Origin: a virus
IMG/VR virus record: IMGVR_UViG_3300037502_003275
Span: 1-35,029 of that record
Direction: 5' to 3' (one strand)
Length of the DNA stretch: 35,029 bases
A program made the translations under genes and the position numbers. The notes under the pieces are model-generated. The model saw only the letters and a list, made by a program, of their open reading frames with translations, did not search any database and was not told where the DNA came from. This document shows, one piece after another, positions 6,151 to 12,139 of the stretch (position 1 is the first letter of the stretch; the number at the start of each line of letters is the position of its first letter).

Positions 6151-6321
6151 TTACTTGTGCTTATCACTGTCGTTACCAGTGATGAGCTTTTTTAATTTTT
6201 TGTAAATCTTTTTAGCGTATCCGAGATATTTTTTTAAAACATCTGGTGCTAAATCCAAAACTTTAAGTAGTGAAAAAATTAAAGTTGTAGCTAATGTTGC
6301 CACCTTCAACCACTCTACCAT
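6151..6321 (-). CDS. Small helical protein A1 (cassette 1)
   Basis: A 56-residue protein that starts MVEWLK, has a hydrophobic segment (about 6-25, ATLATTLIFSLLKVLDL), then a basic amphipathic region (KKYLGYAKKIYKKLKKLI) and a hydrophilic end GNDSDKHK. AGGAGGTGAG lies just before the ATG, and a consensus promoter lies 21 bases upstream of it. It is paralogous to A2 (6914-7036): both share EWLK, a (T/G)LIF motif and a K-rich middle. The shape recalls small membrane-active peptides, but no family is recognised. Confidence 0.75.
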   Translation of the reverse strand: MVEWLKVATLATTLIFSLLKVLDLAPDVLKKYLGYAKKIYKKLKKLITGNDSDKHK

Positions 6322-6341
6322 TTCCCTCACCTCCTATATAT

Positions 6342-6370
6342 ATTATACACTATATCGTGTATAAAGTCAA
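6342..6370 (-). promoter_or_regulatory. Cassette 1 promoter with dyad operator in its spacer
   Basis: On the minus strand TTGACT (6370-6365), a 17-bp spacer and TATAAT (6347-6342). The spacer is filled by the dyad TATACAC-N6-GTGTATA (6344-6363), an obvious repressor-site candidate. The 22 bases 6365-6386 (the -35 and upstream) are identical to 7092-7113 at the second cassette. Confidence 0.85.
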
Positions 6371-6412
6371 GTAAATATTAGAATTAATTCAATAAATTTA
6401 TCGAAATAGCAA

Positions 6413-6440
6413 AATAAAAACCACCCTTTACGAGTGGTTT
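6413..6440 (-). terminator. Terminator of cassette 2
   Basis: On the minus strand AAACCAC pairs with GTGGTTT and is followed by TTATTTT. It overlaps the stop codon of the winged-helix gene and separates cassette 2 from the cassette 1 promoter, so the two cassettes are independent transcription units. Confidence 0.8.
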
Positions 6441-6657
6441 AACTATCCTCTTTCCTAAATTCCTCCAAATCAATTCTAAATCCTTGCTCTGCTGCTTTTT
6501 TACCATAGAATTTCCTTAACTTGGTCAGAGTTAACCCTTCACCTGCCAGTATAGTCCTTACATAGTTGCTACTTGAGTCGGTTTGTTCTCCTATTTCATC
6601 TAATGATAAGTATGGATTCTTTGATATTAAATCTAATATTCTCTCTTTTTTAGTCAT
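6439..6657 (-). CDS. Small winged helix-turn-helix protein (cassette 2)
   Basis: A 72-residue protein with a clear N-terminal helix-turn-helix: KKERILDLISKNPYLSLDEIGEQ then TDSSSNYVRTILAGEGL as the recognition region. A short basic stretch and an acidic tail follow. AAAGGAGG lies eight bases before the ATG. It occupies the same place in cassette 2 as the unrelated DNA-binding protein at 5653-5838 in cassette 1, preceded by the near-identical hairpin R. It is the candidate regulator of the dyad at 7071-7091. The different fold family fits the different operator sequence. Confidence 0.8.
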   Translation of the reverse strand: MTKKERILDLISKNPYLSLDEIGEQTDSSSNYVRTILAGEGLTLTKLRKFYGKKAAEQGFRIDLEEFRKEDS

Positions 6658-6677
6658 TTTAATACCTCCTTTATATT

Positions 6678-6714
6678 TACCCCGCTTTTGATATAGCAGA
6701 GCGGGAAACTGCTT
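6678..6714 (-). repeat. Conserved intergenic hairpin R, copy 2
   Basis: 36 of 37 bases match 5861-5897. CCCGCT and AGCGGG form the stem. It is placed, as in copy 1, between the small membrane protein gene and the regulator gene. Confidence 0.8.
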
Positions 6715-6720
6715 AAAATA

Positions 6721-6858
6721 TTATTTTCTTAAAAAGCTTACTGCCAAAACTAATGCTGCATTGAAAGCGAATATACCAGTGCCCCACCAACTTCTATCTA
6801 ATGCGAAAATAAAAGCGATGAATAAAAATACCAATGCGGTTGATATTGATTTTCTCAT
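6721..6858 (-). CDS. Small two-helix membrane protein B2 (cassette 2)
   Basis: A 45-residue protein: MRKSIST, hydrophobic helix ALVFLFIAFIFAL, a DRSWWG turn, second helix GIFAFNAALVLAVSFL, ending RK. Paralogue of B1 with a shorter N-terminus. The frame stays open upstream to an ATG at 6924, and the residues LKPFYQN just before the start are the same in the upstream frame of B1. In cassette 1, however, a TAG and the lack of a start codon exclude such an extension, so the conservation is more likely of RNA than of protein. The ATG at 6858 lacks a nearby Shine-Dalgarno sequence. Function unknown. Confidence 0.7.
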   Translation of the reverse strand: MRKSISTALVFLFIAFIFALDRSWWGTGIFAFNAALVLAVSFLRK

Positions 6859-6860
6859 AA

Positions 6861-6903
6861 TGTTTTGATAGAATGGTTTTAGGTGGGAGGGTTTCCCCTC
6901 CCG
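6861..6903 (-). repeat. Conserved intergenic element Q, copy 2
   Basis: It has the same 20-base box as copy 1, followed by the hairpin GGGAGGG (6885-6891) with CCCTCCC (6896-6902) around a TTTC loop. In the mRNA it again presents GGGAGGGGAAA in the 5' arm and loop, upstream of a start codon without its own Shine-Dalgarno sequence. Confidence 0.75.
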
Positions 6904-6913
6904 ATGGTTGGGC

Positions 6914-7036
6914 TTAACTCTCATCATCGGAGTTAAGCTCTTTGTATTTTTTGATGATTTCTAAGGCTGTTAGGATTATTTTTTCAAATGTGAAGATTAA
7001 TCCTAAGATTAGCCCTAGATTTTTTAACCATTCCAT
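6914..7036 (-). CDS. Small helical protein A2 (cassette 2)
   Basis: A 40-residue protein: MEWLKN, a hydrophobic helix LGLILGLIFTFEKIILTAL, then EIIKKYKELNSDDES. It parallels A1 (EWLK, LIF, KKY) but is acidic at the end. AAGGAGGGG lies six bases before the ATG. It is the first gene after the cassette 2 promoter. It ends 55 bases before B2. A membrane-associated peptide is likely; function unknown. Confidence 0.75.
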   Translation of the reverse strand: MEWLKNLGLILGLIFTFEKIILTALEIIKKYKELNSDDES

Positions 7037-7068
7037 CTATTCCCCTCCTTTCCTCATGTTCTATATAT

Positions 7069-7097
7069 ATTATATCATTCGGAATGGTATAAGTCAA
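7069..7097 (-). promoter_or_regulatory. Cassette 2 promoter with dyad operator in its spacer
   Basis: On the minus strand TTGACT (7097-7092), a 17-bp spacer and TATAAT (7074-7069). A 21-bp dyad, TATAtCATTC-g-GAATGgTATA (7071-7091, one mismatched pair), fills the spacer. The -35 and its upstream flank are identical to cassette 1, yet the dyad sequence is different. Confidence 0.85.
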
Positions 7098-7113
7098 GTA
7101 AATATTAGAATTA

Positions 7114-7339
7114 TTTTATATTTATGTATAATAATTTTTAAATTAGGAATAGTACCAATATATAACTAGAGCAACTAACTAATGTTGCTCATCAACTAAA
7201 AAATAGAGGCTCTAGAAAATTCTCTTTGTCGAAAACTCTTAACCTAAAAAATTTTTGAACCTCTCCTCTAAAATTTTCTCATGTCTAACGTTTGCTACCC
7301 CATGAAAAGCTATTTTGAAAATTTTAGAAATTTGGTAAA
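7114..7339. other. Intergenic region between cassette 2 and the G-rich element
   Basis: Holds a hairpin GAGCAAC / GTTGCTC at about 7171-7193 without a T run, and loosely repeated AGAAAATT/AAAATTTTCTC stretches (7215-7290). No promoter of good quality and no convincing gene seen; a 61-codon plus-strand frame through 7281-7466 has no ribosome binding site. Confidence 0.4.
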
Positions 7340-7430
7340 CTTGGACACGCTAGGGGGGGAGGATGGACAAGCCTATTGGGGGAGGGGAAAATTGTCACAG
7401 GGACAACCTCGGGGGAGGGGAAACCTGTCG
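7340..7430 (+). other. G-rich structured element (possible G-quadruplex or small RNA)
   Basis: In an otherwise AT-rich area this stretch carries a G7 run (7353-7359) and two copies of GGGGGAGGGGAAA (7378-7390 and 7411-7423, 33 bp apart), plus local inverted repeats (TTGTC / GACAA at 7392-7406; ACAGG / CCTGT at 7397-7428). The core GGGAGGGGAAA also occurs, in the mRNA sense, in both Q hairpins of the cassettes. A plus-strand terminator follows at 7517-7542, so a G-rich RNA is possible. It could instead be a replication or partition site. Confidence 0.55.
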
Positions 7431-7516
7431 GACTGTTGTAAGTTGTTCAATGGGTATAACTTATAAACTATTGGGTATAATTAAATATTAACTTGGTTTA
7501 GCATTTAATATAGACT

Positions 7517-7542
7517 GCTGGGGCTTATGCCCTAGCTTTTTT
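7517..7542 (+). terminator. Terminator downstream of the G-rich element
   Basis: GCTGGGGC (7517-7524) pairs with GCCCTAGC (7529-7536), one G-U pair, TTAT loop, followed by six T. No protein gene precedes it on the plus strand back to 3525, so it implies an untranslated plus-strand RNA through 7340-7516, or insulation of the par locus. Confidence 0.75.
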
Positions 7543-7545
7543 ATT

Positions 7546-7729
7546 TGTTAACATAATAAACCTATTAATATAAGCTGTTTAATTAATTTTTGTTAACAAA
7601 ATAATGAATGTTAACAAAAGTATTGATTATCTTCTAGTGTTATGTTAACATTATATATAGAAAGGTTAGTTATTGAAGGCTTTTATAGTGTTAACAAAAT
7701 AACTGACACTAAAATAATAAATGTTAACA
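7546..7729. repeat. parC-like centromere: six TGTTAACA sites upstream of parM
   Basis: The 8-bp palindrome TGTTAACA occurs at 7546, 7591, 7609, 7643, 7689 and 7722 (first base). The gaps between starts are 45, 18, 34, 46 and 33 bp. The last copy touches the parM ribosome binding site. In type II partition loci the centromere lies upstream of the actin gene and is bound by ParR, which also represses the operon; the same dual role is inferred here. The promoter itself could not be placed with confidence within the repeats. Confidence 0.75.
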
Positions 7730-7742
7730 AGGAGGAATTAGA

Positions 7743-8738
7743 ATGAAAGTAGTTCCAGTATTAGGTTGGGATAATGGTTTTGACTTTGAAAAGTTTGAGG
7801 CTGGTGAAAATAAGGTTAAATTTGTTTCTCGTACATATCAACCAAGAAAGGATAAAGTGTTTGATTTAGGCAAGTCTATTTTTAATCCTGATAATATGGT
7901 TGTGGAGTTAGATGGTAATATCTATTATGTAGGTGCTAAGGCTGACAAGCAAGCTGCAGACTCTTCTGATAGAAAGTTTAGAGATGAAAAGTTTAAAGAA
8001 GATACTGAGTTAGTTAAGTTATTGGCTGGTATAGAGTTATTATTTGGTGATGAAATAGATGGTAAAATTAGAATTGAACAATTAGGGTTAGGTCTTAACG
8101 TTGGAGCTTTTAAAAAGTATAAAGATGAAATTGTAGAGTTATATAATAATAGAACTATTAAATATCAAGCTGGAGGAAAAGAAAGAGAATTATATATAGA
8201 TAGTGTTTCTTGCTATCCTCAAGGTATTGCATCATTCTATGACGAGCTTCTTGATATGGAAGGTAATATGAAGAATGATAATTTAGCAACTGCTAGATAT
8301 GGATTAATCGATATTGGAGGAAGGACAGTAGATGCCTTTGTAGCTGATGGAATAGATGTTATTACAGATAGTGTAATTAATCTAAAAGAAGGTACTACTA
8401 ATGCTTTTAAAATAGCTAGTTCGGCTTTAGATGATATCCCTTTTGGTATTATACAAGAAGATTATCTAAAAGGGAATGATAAGACTTTCTATAATAAAGA
8501 ATATGATATTAAGAAACCTTGTGAAGATGCATTTAGAGAATTGGCTGAGAAGATATATGATGAAGTTCAGTTGGCTTGGGATGATTATATGCCAAGAGTT
8601 CAATTTATTATCTTATGTGGTGGAGGAGCTCAAAGTTTAAGAAAAGATTTAAATGACTTATTTGATAAAGATATTACAGTTATTTCAGATGCACAATTTA
8701 GTAATGCTCGTGGTTATTACAAACTAACTAAAATGTAG
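7743..8738 (+). CDS. parM: ParM-like actin-type plasmid segregation ATPase
   Basis: A 331-residue actin-fold protein. Phosphate-1 region is VLGWDNGFDF (D10 and G12), phosphate-2 is GLIDIGGRTVD (187-197), and the adenosine motif is ILCGGGAQSL (290-299). Length and motif spacing fit the ParM/StbA and Alp families, which form ATP-driven filaments that push sister plasmids apart. AAGGAGG lies just before the ATG. It directly follows the six-repeat centromere and precedes the adaptor gene, nine bases apart. It is not MreB-like (too short, no amphipathic N-terminal helix). The subfamily within ParM/Alp cannot be set by eye. Confidence 0.9.
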   Translation: MKVVPVLGWDNGFDFEKFEAGENKVKFVSRTYQPRKDKVFDLGKSIFNPDNMVVELDGNIYYVGAKADKQAADSSDRKFRDEKFKEDTELVKLLAGIELLFGDEIDGKIRIEQLGLGLNVGAFKKYKDEIVELYNNRTIKYQAGGKERELYIDSVSCYPQGIASFYDELLDMEGNMKNDNLATARYGLIDIGGRTVDAFVADGIDVITDSVINLKEGTTNAFKIASSALDDIPFGIIQEDYLKGNDKTFYNKEYDIKKPCEDAFRELAEKIYDEVQLAWDDYMPRVQFIILCGGGAQSLRKDLNDLFDKDITVISDAQFSNARGYYKLTKM

Positions 8739-8747
8739 GTGGTAGTT

Positions 8748-9050
8748 ATGGATAGGAATATACTTCTTGCAGGTAGAATTAGTGATAAATCAATGAATAA
8801 GAAAGATGTTGATTTTGTAGAGGGTAGATTGAAGCAAGGAGTAAGTAAAAGCGAGTTAGTCCAGAATGCTATATCAGTCTATCGGAAGTATTTAGATGGG
8901 GAACTGTTAAAAGATGAAGTAAATAATATAGTAGAAGCTATTAAGAGTAATAACATTAAGATCGAGAATGATGATAAGCCTAAAGAAAAGAAACAAGATA
9001 ATGAATTACTTGATAAGATAAAATCTAAAAAAGATGCTGGATTCTTTTAA
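8748..9050 (+). CDS. parR: ParR-like adaptor protein
   Basis: A 100-residue protein from the ATG at 8748, which has AGGTGG six bases upstream; an in-frame GTG at 8739 is part of that ribosome binding site. The N-terminal half (KDVDFVEGRLKQGVSKSELV) fits a ribbon-helix-helix DNA-binding fold. The C-terminal half is charged and flexible and ends DKIKSKKDAGFF, a helical tail with a hydrophobic tip like those ParR proteins use to bind ParM filament ends. It should bind the TGTTAACA sites. A strong terminator follows eight bases after the stop. Confidence 0.75.
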   Translation: MDRNILLAGRISDKSMNKKDVDFVEGRLKQGVSKSELVQNAISVYRKYLDGELLKDEVNNIVEAIKSNNIKIENDDKPKEKKQDNELLDKIKSKKDAGFF

Positions 9051-9057
9051 ATAAAGA

Positions 9058-9095
9058 AAGCCCCTAAGGATCTAATCCTTGGAGGGCTTTTTTTT
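9058..9095. terminator. Terminator between the par operon and the late operon
   Basis: AAGCCC (9058-9063) pairs with GGGCTT (9084-9089) and AAGGAT (9066-9071) with ATCCTT (9075-9080), loop CTA. Eight T follow on the plus strand; on the minus strand the tail is CTTTCTTTAT. It separates converging transcription units. Confidence 0.85.
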
Positions 9096-9209
9096 GTCTA
9101 TAATTTCAAACTTATCTTTTGCAGTTAACTTAGTCCATACATCTAACTCTTCCCTTTGGGGTAATTCTATCTCTTGATTAACTATGTGATCAGGAAGAGG
9201 TCTAATTAC
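9072..9209 (-). CDS. Possible -1 frameshift extension of the holin-like gene
   Basis: A 45-codon frame without any ATG, GTG or TTG start, which begins in the -1 frame right at the end of the upstream gene and stops at TAG (9074-9072). It encodes VIRPLPDHIVNQEIELPQRE and then a helical stretch with DVWTKLTAKDKFEIID, which looks like real protein. The last seven codons lie in the terminator hairpin. The zero-frame sequence before the stop is tcG GGA AAG taa, an exact X XXY YYZ slippery heptamer (9215-9209). A -1 slip there would append these 45 residues to give a 149-residue product. A decayed former gene is the alternative. Confidence 0.4.
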   Translation of the reverse strand, partial: VIRPLPDHIVNQEIELPQREELDVWTKLTAKDKFEIIDKKKPSKD

Positions 9210-9520
9210 TTTCCCGATTTCCTCACAATCTTAGCTTTAGCTCTGTTCTCTATCTTCTTTCTTGCTGAATTATCAATTTTATATCCTGCTTCCTCTAATT
9301 CAGAGATTACCTTGTCACTAATCTTATTAGCATTAGCTAAGTATTGATTGTTAGGAAACTCATTAAAAGCCAAGTCAATAATGTCATCTACTTCCTCCAG
9401 CACTGGTCGAGCAACACTGAAATAGCTATCAATCTCTGGTTTAAACTTTCTAGCAATCCCAATCACAATGCTTAGTCCTCCCAGTATAGTCACTACAGTT
9501 TCGATATTAATATTCATCAT
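9206..9520 (-). CDS. Holin-like protein with N-terminal membrane helix
   Basis: A 104-residue protein with one hydrophobic helix near the N-terminus (VVTILGGLSIVIGIA, about 9-23) followed by a charged helical domain ending in AKAKIVRKSGK. This layout fits the LLH-type phage holin superfamily found beside endolysin genes; the assignment rests on architecture and position. The first of two ATG codons has AGGAG eight bases upstream. It lies 63 bases after the amidase gene with a terminator-like hairpin between. Its stop codon follows a GGGAAAG slippery site (see the extension entry). Confidence 0.65.
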   Translation of the reverse strand: MMNINIETVVTILGGLSIVIGIARKFKPEIDSYFSVARPVLEEVDDIIDLAFNEFPNNQYLANANKISDKVISELEEAGYKIDNSARKKIENRAKAKIVRKSGK

Positions 9521-9552
9521 TTATCACACTCCTAAAAATTTATAGTTTATAT

Positions 9553-9585
9553 AACAAAATCTACCAACTTATAGGCGGATAGATT
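9553..9585 (-). terminator. Terminator-like hairpin after the amidase gene
   Basis: On the minus strand AATCTATCC pairs with GGTAGATT (one bulge) around an 11-nt loop and is followed by TTGTT. It overlaps the amidase stop. Moderate strength; it may only reduce transcription of the holin-like gene. Confidence 0.5.
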
Positions 9586-10126
9586 AATTATTTGATTTTC
9601 TGCTTCTGACAAACTCATCTACAGCTTTTACAATCGCTAAAGACACTTCTACTTGATATTCTACACAATTAAGTAATACCTCTTCTTCTATGTTACTTAT
9701 GAAGCCAATTTCGGCTAACACAGCAGGACATTTAGTATTCTTTAATACATATAGATTCTCGTTCTCTTTAACTCCCCTGTCGACTCTACCAGTACCTTTA
9801 ATCAGATTAGCTTGTACTAATTCAGCTAACTCTTTTCCTTCCTCGCTGCTGGTATAGCAGAATGTCTCTATACCAGCAGCACGAGGATTATTAGAAGCAT
9901 TACAGTGAATTGATATATATAAGTCGTCTGATTTAGACTTAACTCTCTCTTTCCATTCTGGGTAAGCATCATCATTCCTAGTCAGTACGACTTCATAATC
10001 TAGATAACTAAGCAGGAATTGAATTAATTTAGCTACTTTGAGATTTATATCTTTTTCCTTTTTTCCACTTGGTCCTATTGCTCCTGGATCCTTTCCTCCA
10101 TGACCAGCATCAATTATAATCTTCAT
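9584..10126 (-). CDS. Phage endolysin, N-acetylmuramoyl-L-alanine amidase (Amidase_3)
   Basis: A 180-residue single-domain zinc amidase that cuts the bond between N-acetylmuramic acid and L-alanine in peptidoglycan. Metal ligands are H9 (DAGHGG), E24 (SGKKEKD) and H74 (SIHCNA); the catalytic glutamate is E139 (LAEIGFIS). There is no signal peptide and no separate cell-wall-binding domain, so export should rely on a holin. GCAGGAGGG lies before the ATG, inside the end of the upstream gene. It is clustered with an XhlA-like gene and a holin-like gene as a lysis module. Confidence 0.92.
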   Translation of the reverse strand: MKIIIDAGHGGKDPGAIGPSGKKEKDINLKVAKLIQFLLSYLDYEVVLTRNDDAYPEWKERVKSKSDDLYISIHCNASNNPRAAGIETFCYTSSEEGKELAELVQANLIKGTGRVDRGVKENENLYVLKNTKCPAVLAEIGFISNIEEEVLLNCVEYQVEVSLAIVKAVDEFVRSRKSNN

Positions 10127-10130
10127 ATTT

Positions 10131-10700
10131 TTACCCTCCTGCCTTAATTAAGTATCCTATTATCCCCAGCAAAGTAGTTATAATAGTTATTAATCCTGCT
10201 ATAGTTTTATCAGATTTGCCACTTGATTTATTACTAGACTTGCTTTTTAATTGTTCATCTTTCAAATCACTCTTCTCTTCTAATCTCTTATCATTAAGCT
10301 CGCTAATTTTGCCTAGCTCAGCTAAAGATACAGTTAATTTCTTAATATCTTCTGACATGTTGAATAGCAATTTCTTGATATCGTCTATATCCCTATATAT
10401 TTTCTCTTCAATTCTATCTACTTTATCAGACAAGCTATGAATTTTTTCCTTATTTCTTTCGATGTACTTATTATTATCATTTATTCTATCTTTAGCTTTT
10501 TCTAAATCTAGCTTTAACGGTGTCAGTTCATCTTTGATTGTTGATTCAAATTTAGCTAAAATTTCATTAACATAACCTTTATGTTCCTGAAATTTTGTTT
10601 CAAATTCCCTAAGAGTTTCTCTTACTGCAAGTTCTGCATTTTCTACTCTTTTTTCTAACTGCCTAACAGCTGCTATGTGTTCTCCGCATTTGTTTGTCAA
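10131..10700 (-). CDS. Coiled-coil protein with C-terminal membrane anchor (XhlA-like lysis protein)
   Basis: A 189-residue protein. Residues ~10-150 are charged heptad-like coiled coil, followed by a Ser/Lys-rich linker (KSKSSNKSSGKSDK) and one C-terminal membrane helix (TIAGLITIITTLLGIIGYLI). The arrangement matches the XhlA/haemolysin-type proteins of PBSX-like lysis cassettes, though it is about twice as long. The start is TTG, with GGGAGGTGAT at normal spacing and no better codon nearby. It ends four bases before the amidase gene. It is preceded by a strong terminator, so its transcription needs read-through or an unseen promoter. Confidence 0.7.
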   Translation of the reverse strand: MTNKCGEHIAAVRQLEKRVENAELAVRETLREFETKFQEHKGYVNEILAKFESTIKDELTPLKLDLEKAKDRINDNNKYIERNKEKIHSLSDKVDRIEEKIYRDIDDIKKLLFNMSEDIKKLTVSLAELGKISELNDKRLEEKSDLKDEQLKSKSSNKSSGKSDKTIAGLITIITTLLGIIGYLIKAGG

Positions 10701-10725
10701 TAATAATCACCTCCCTTATTAAAAT

Positions 10726-10753
10726 AAAAAAGACTCCAAAAGGAGTCTTTTTT
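10726..10753. terminator. Bidirectional terminator between lipoprotein and lysis genes
   Basis: Perfect 7-bp stem AGACTCC (10731-10737) with GGAGTCT (10742-10748), AAAA loop, flanked by A and T runs. On the minus strand it follows the lipoprotein gene, whose stop codon is in the T-run flank. Confidence 0.85.
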
Positions 10754-11246
10754 ATTCATAAACAATATTAATATTATTTATATAGCAGTTATTATCAACT
10801 TTCTCTAATTGTATTTGTATATATCCTTCATTATTAACGACAATATTATCAGAACTAGTTTTAGTTGTAATTATATTCCCTGTAACTTGAATATAATTAA
10901 TGCCTTCCGAGCCAGTTCTATTAGTTATTTCAAACTTTGAATACTCCACCTGATCCCATAGTTCTTGTTGCACATATAAAATAAATTCATCATTATCTTG
11001 AAGAGAAACATCTTCATTATCAACAGTGAAATTGATTGCCCCAGTTGACATAACAGATTTTAATTTTATTTCATCTTTATCAAGAAAAGACTCAGAAAAT
11101 TTATCTATTTGTTGATATGCTAATGTCATATTGGTAGTGCCATCGTCTTTAGGGCGTGTTACAGTACCATCATCATCTCCTCCAAAACATCCCGTCAAAC
11201 CGATTAATACTAGTGTTAGAGTTAAAAATACAACTATTTTTTTCAT
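10752..11246 (-). CDS. Predicted lipoprotein within the late region
   Basis: A 164-residue protein with a classic lipoprotein signal: MKK, a hydrophobic core (IVVFLTLTLVLIG) and the lipobox LTGC with C20 as the lipidated residue. An Asp/Gly-rich linker and a ~120-residue globular domain follow; no family recognised (possibly NTF2- or DUF-like). AGGAGG lies before the ATG. It lies between a tail fibre gene and a strong terminator, an unusual spot for a bacterial-type surface protein. Phage lipoproteins are known to block superinfection (for example Ltp of phage TP-J34), which is a possible role but unproven. Confidence 0.85.
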   Translation of the reverse strand: MKKIVVFLTLTLVLIGLTGCFGGDDDGTVTRPKDDGTTNMTLAYQQIDKFSESFLDKDEIKLKSVMSTGAINFTVDNEDVSLQDNDEFILYVQQELWDQVEYSKFEITNRTGSEGINYIQVTGNIITTKTSSDNIVVNNEGYIQIQLEKVDNNCYINNINIVYE

Positions 11247-11313
11247 ATTCTACGCCTCCTAAAATATTTAATATACTGATATTTAATTCATCAAATGTTA
11301 TCTTATCCCTTTT

Positions 11314-12126
11314 TTAGATTCCATTTCTAGTCCAATTGATCGTTATATCTTGAGTCGCATCATTATTCGTTATTTCAATGGTAAAAAAATCATTACTGAT
11401 CTCATCACTATTACTAAATAAAATTCTAAGATTAACATTATTAGCATCTGTTGATACAGTTGGATAAGCAGGAATCGTTAAAGCTGGATGATTAATAATT
11501 GTTGTTATTGTTTCTCCTGCTGCAACTGCTGTTTTAGTTACTGATCCACTTAAATTTGTAATTTTAGCTAACTGTGGATCTGATAATTCTCCAGATAAGC
11601 CATTAACATTAAGCTCGTCAGCTCCTCCCTTTTCATGTCTTGAAGTATGATTATCAATTAGATTTTTTAAATCTACTAAAGTTAATATCTGTTGTCTCTT
11701 ATCACTTATATTAGTGATAGTTCCACCTGAAGTTGTTACCTCTGCCAATACAATAGATCTGCTAGGAATTGCTCCTGTTGTTGCACCTCCATCTCTCTGA
11801 TCTGTAATATAAACTCTATTTACAGCATTATCAGTAAGTGATATAGAATAACTTAAATCAGATATAACCCAAGTTCCATTTACTAAAGCTTTACCTGGTG
11901 CTACACTTACATTTAGCCCGCCGCCATCAGAAACTAAGTAATCTCCTCCAACTTTATCATAAATCCCCTGACCAAGTACTAAACCACTATAAAGACCTTG
12001 GTCGTCTAAATCTTGAACGGCATATTCCAAAATTTCAATATCACTTTTAATTGAATTATTAATACCATTCAATTTAGATGATGTTATCTCTTCATCAGTA
12101 TTCCAAGCTGGTAATGATGTTGCCAT
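11314..12126 (-). CDS. Tail fibre / receptor-binding-type protein
   Basis: A 270-residue protein beginning with a short N-terminal segment (SLPAWNTDEEITSSKLNGIN) often seen in phage tail-tip and baseplate proteins. It has a Gly/Ser/Thr-rich beta-strand body and the motif HTSRHEKGGADELNV (about 160-174), a His/Gly-Asp motif widespread in Firmicutes tail fibres. The C-terminal ~80 residues are beta-rich. AAGGAGG lies just before the ATG. It is the last tail gene before the lipoprotein and lysis genes. Contact with a host receptor is inferred from family and position. Confidence 0.75.
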   Translation of the reverse strand: MATSLPAWNTDEEITSSKLNGINNSIKSDIEILEYAVQDLDDQGLYSGLVLGQGIYDKVGGDYLVSDGGGLNVSVAPGKALVNGTWVISDLSYSISLTDNAVNRVYITDQRDGGATTGAIPSRSIVLAEVTTSGGTITNISDKRQQILTLVDLKNLIDNHTSRHEKGGADELNVNGLSGELSDPQLAKITNLSGSVTKTAVAAGETITTIINHPALTIPAYPTVSTDANNVNLRILFSNSDEISNDFFTIEITNNDATQDITINWTRNGI

Positions 12127-12139
12127 TTATTTTCCTCCT

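Noticed and set aside
7281-7466. 61-codon plus-strand frame across the G-rich element
   Set aside because: No ribosome binding site; its composition is simply that of the G-rich repeats (Gly/Arg), and the region is better explained as structured DNA or RNA.
7546-7729. The TGTTAACA array as a CRISPR
   Set aside because: Repeats are 8-bp palindromes with irregular spacing and no cas genes are present; the position upstream of parM fits a centromere.
8739-8747. GTG at 8739 as the start of the ParR-like protein
   Set aside because: It lies inside the AGGTGG ribosome binding site that correctly positions the ATG at 8748.
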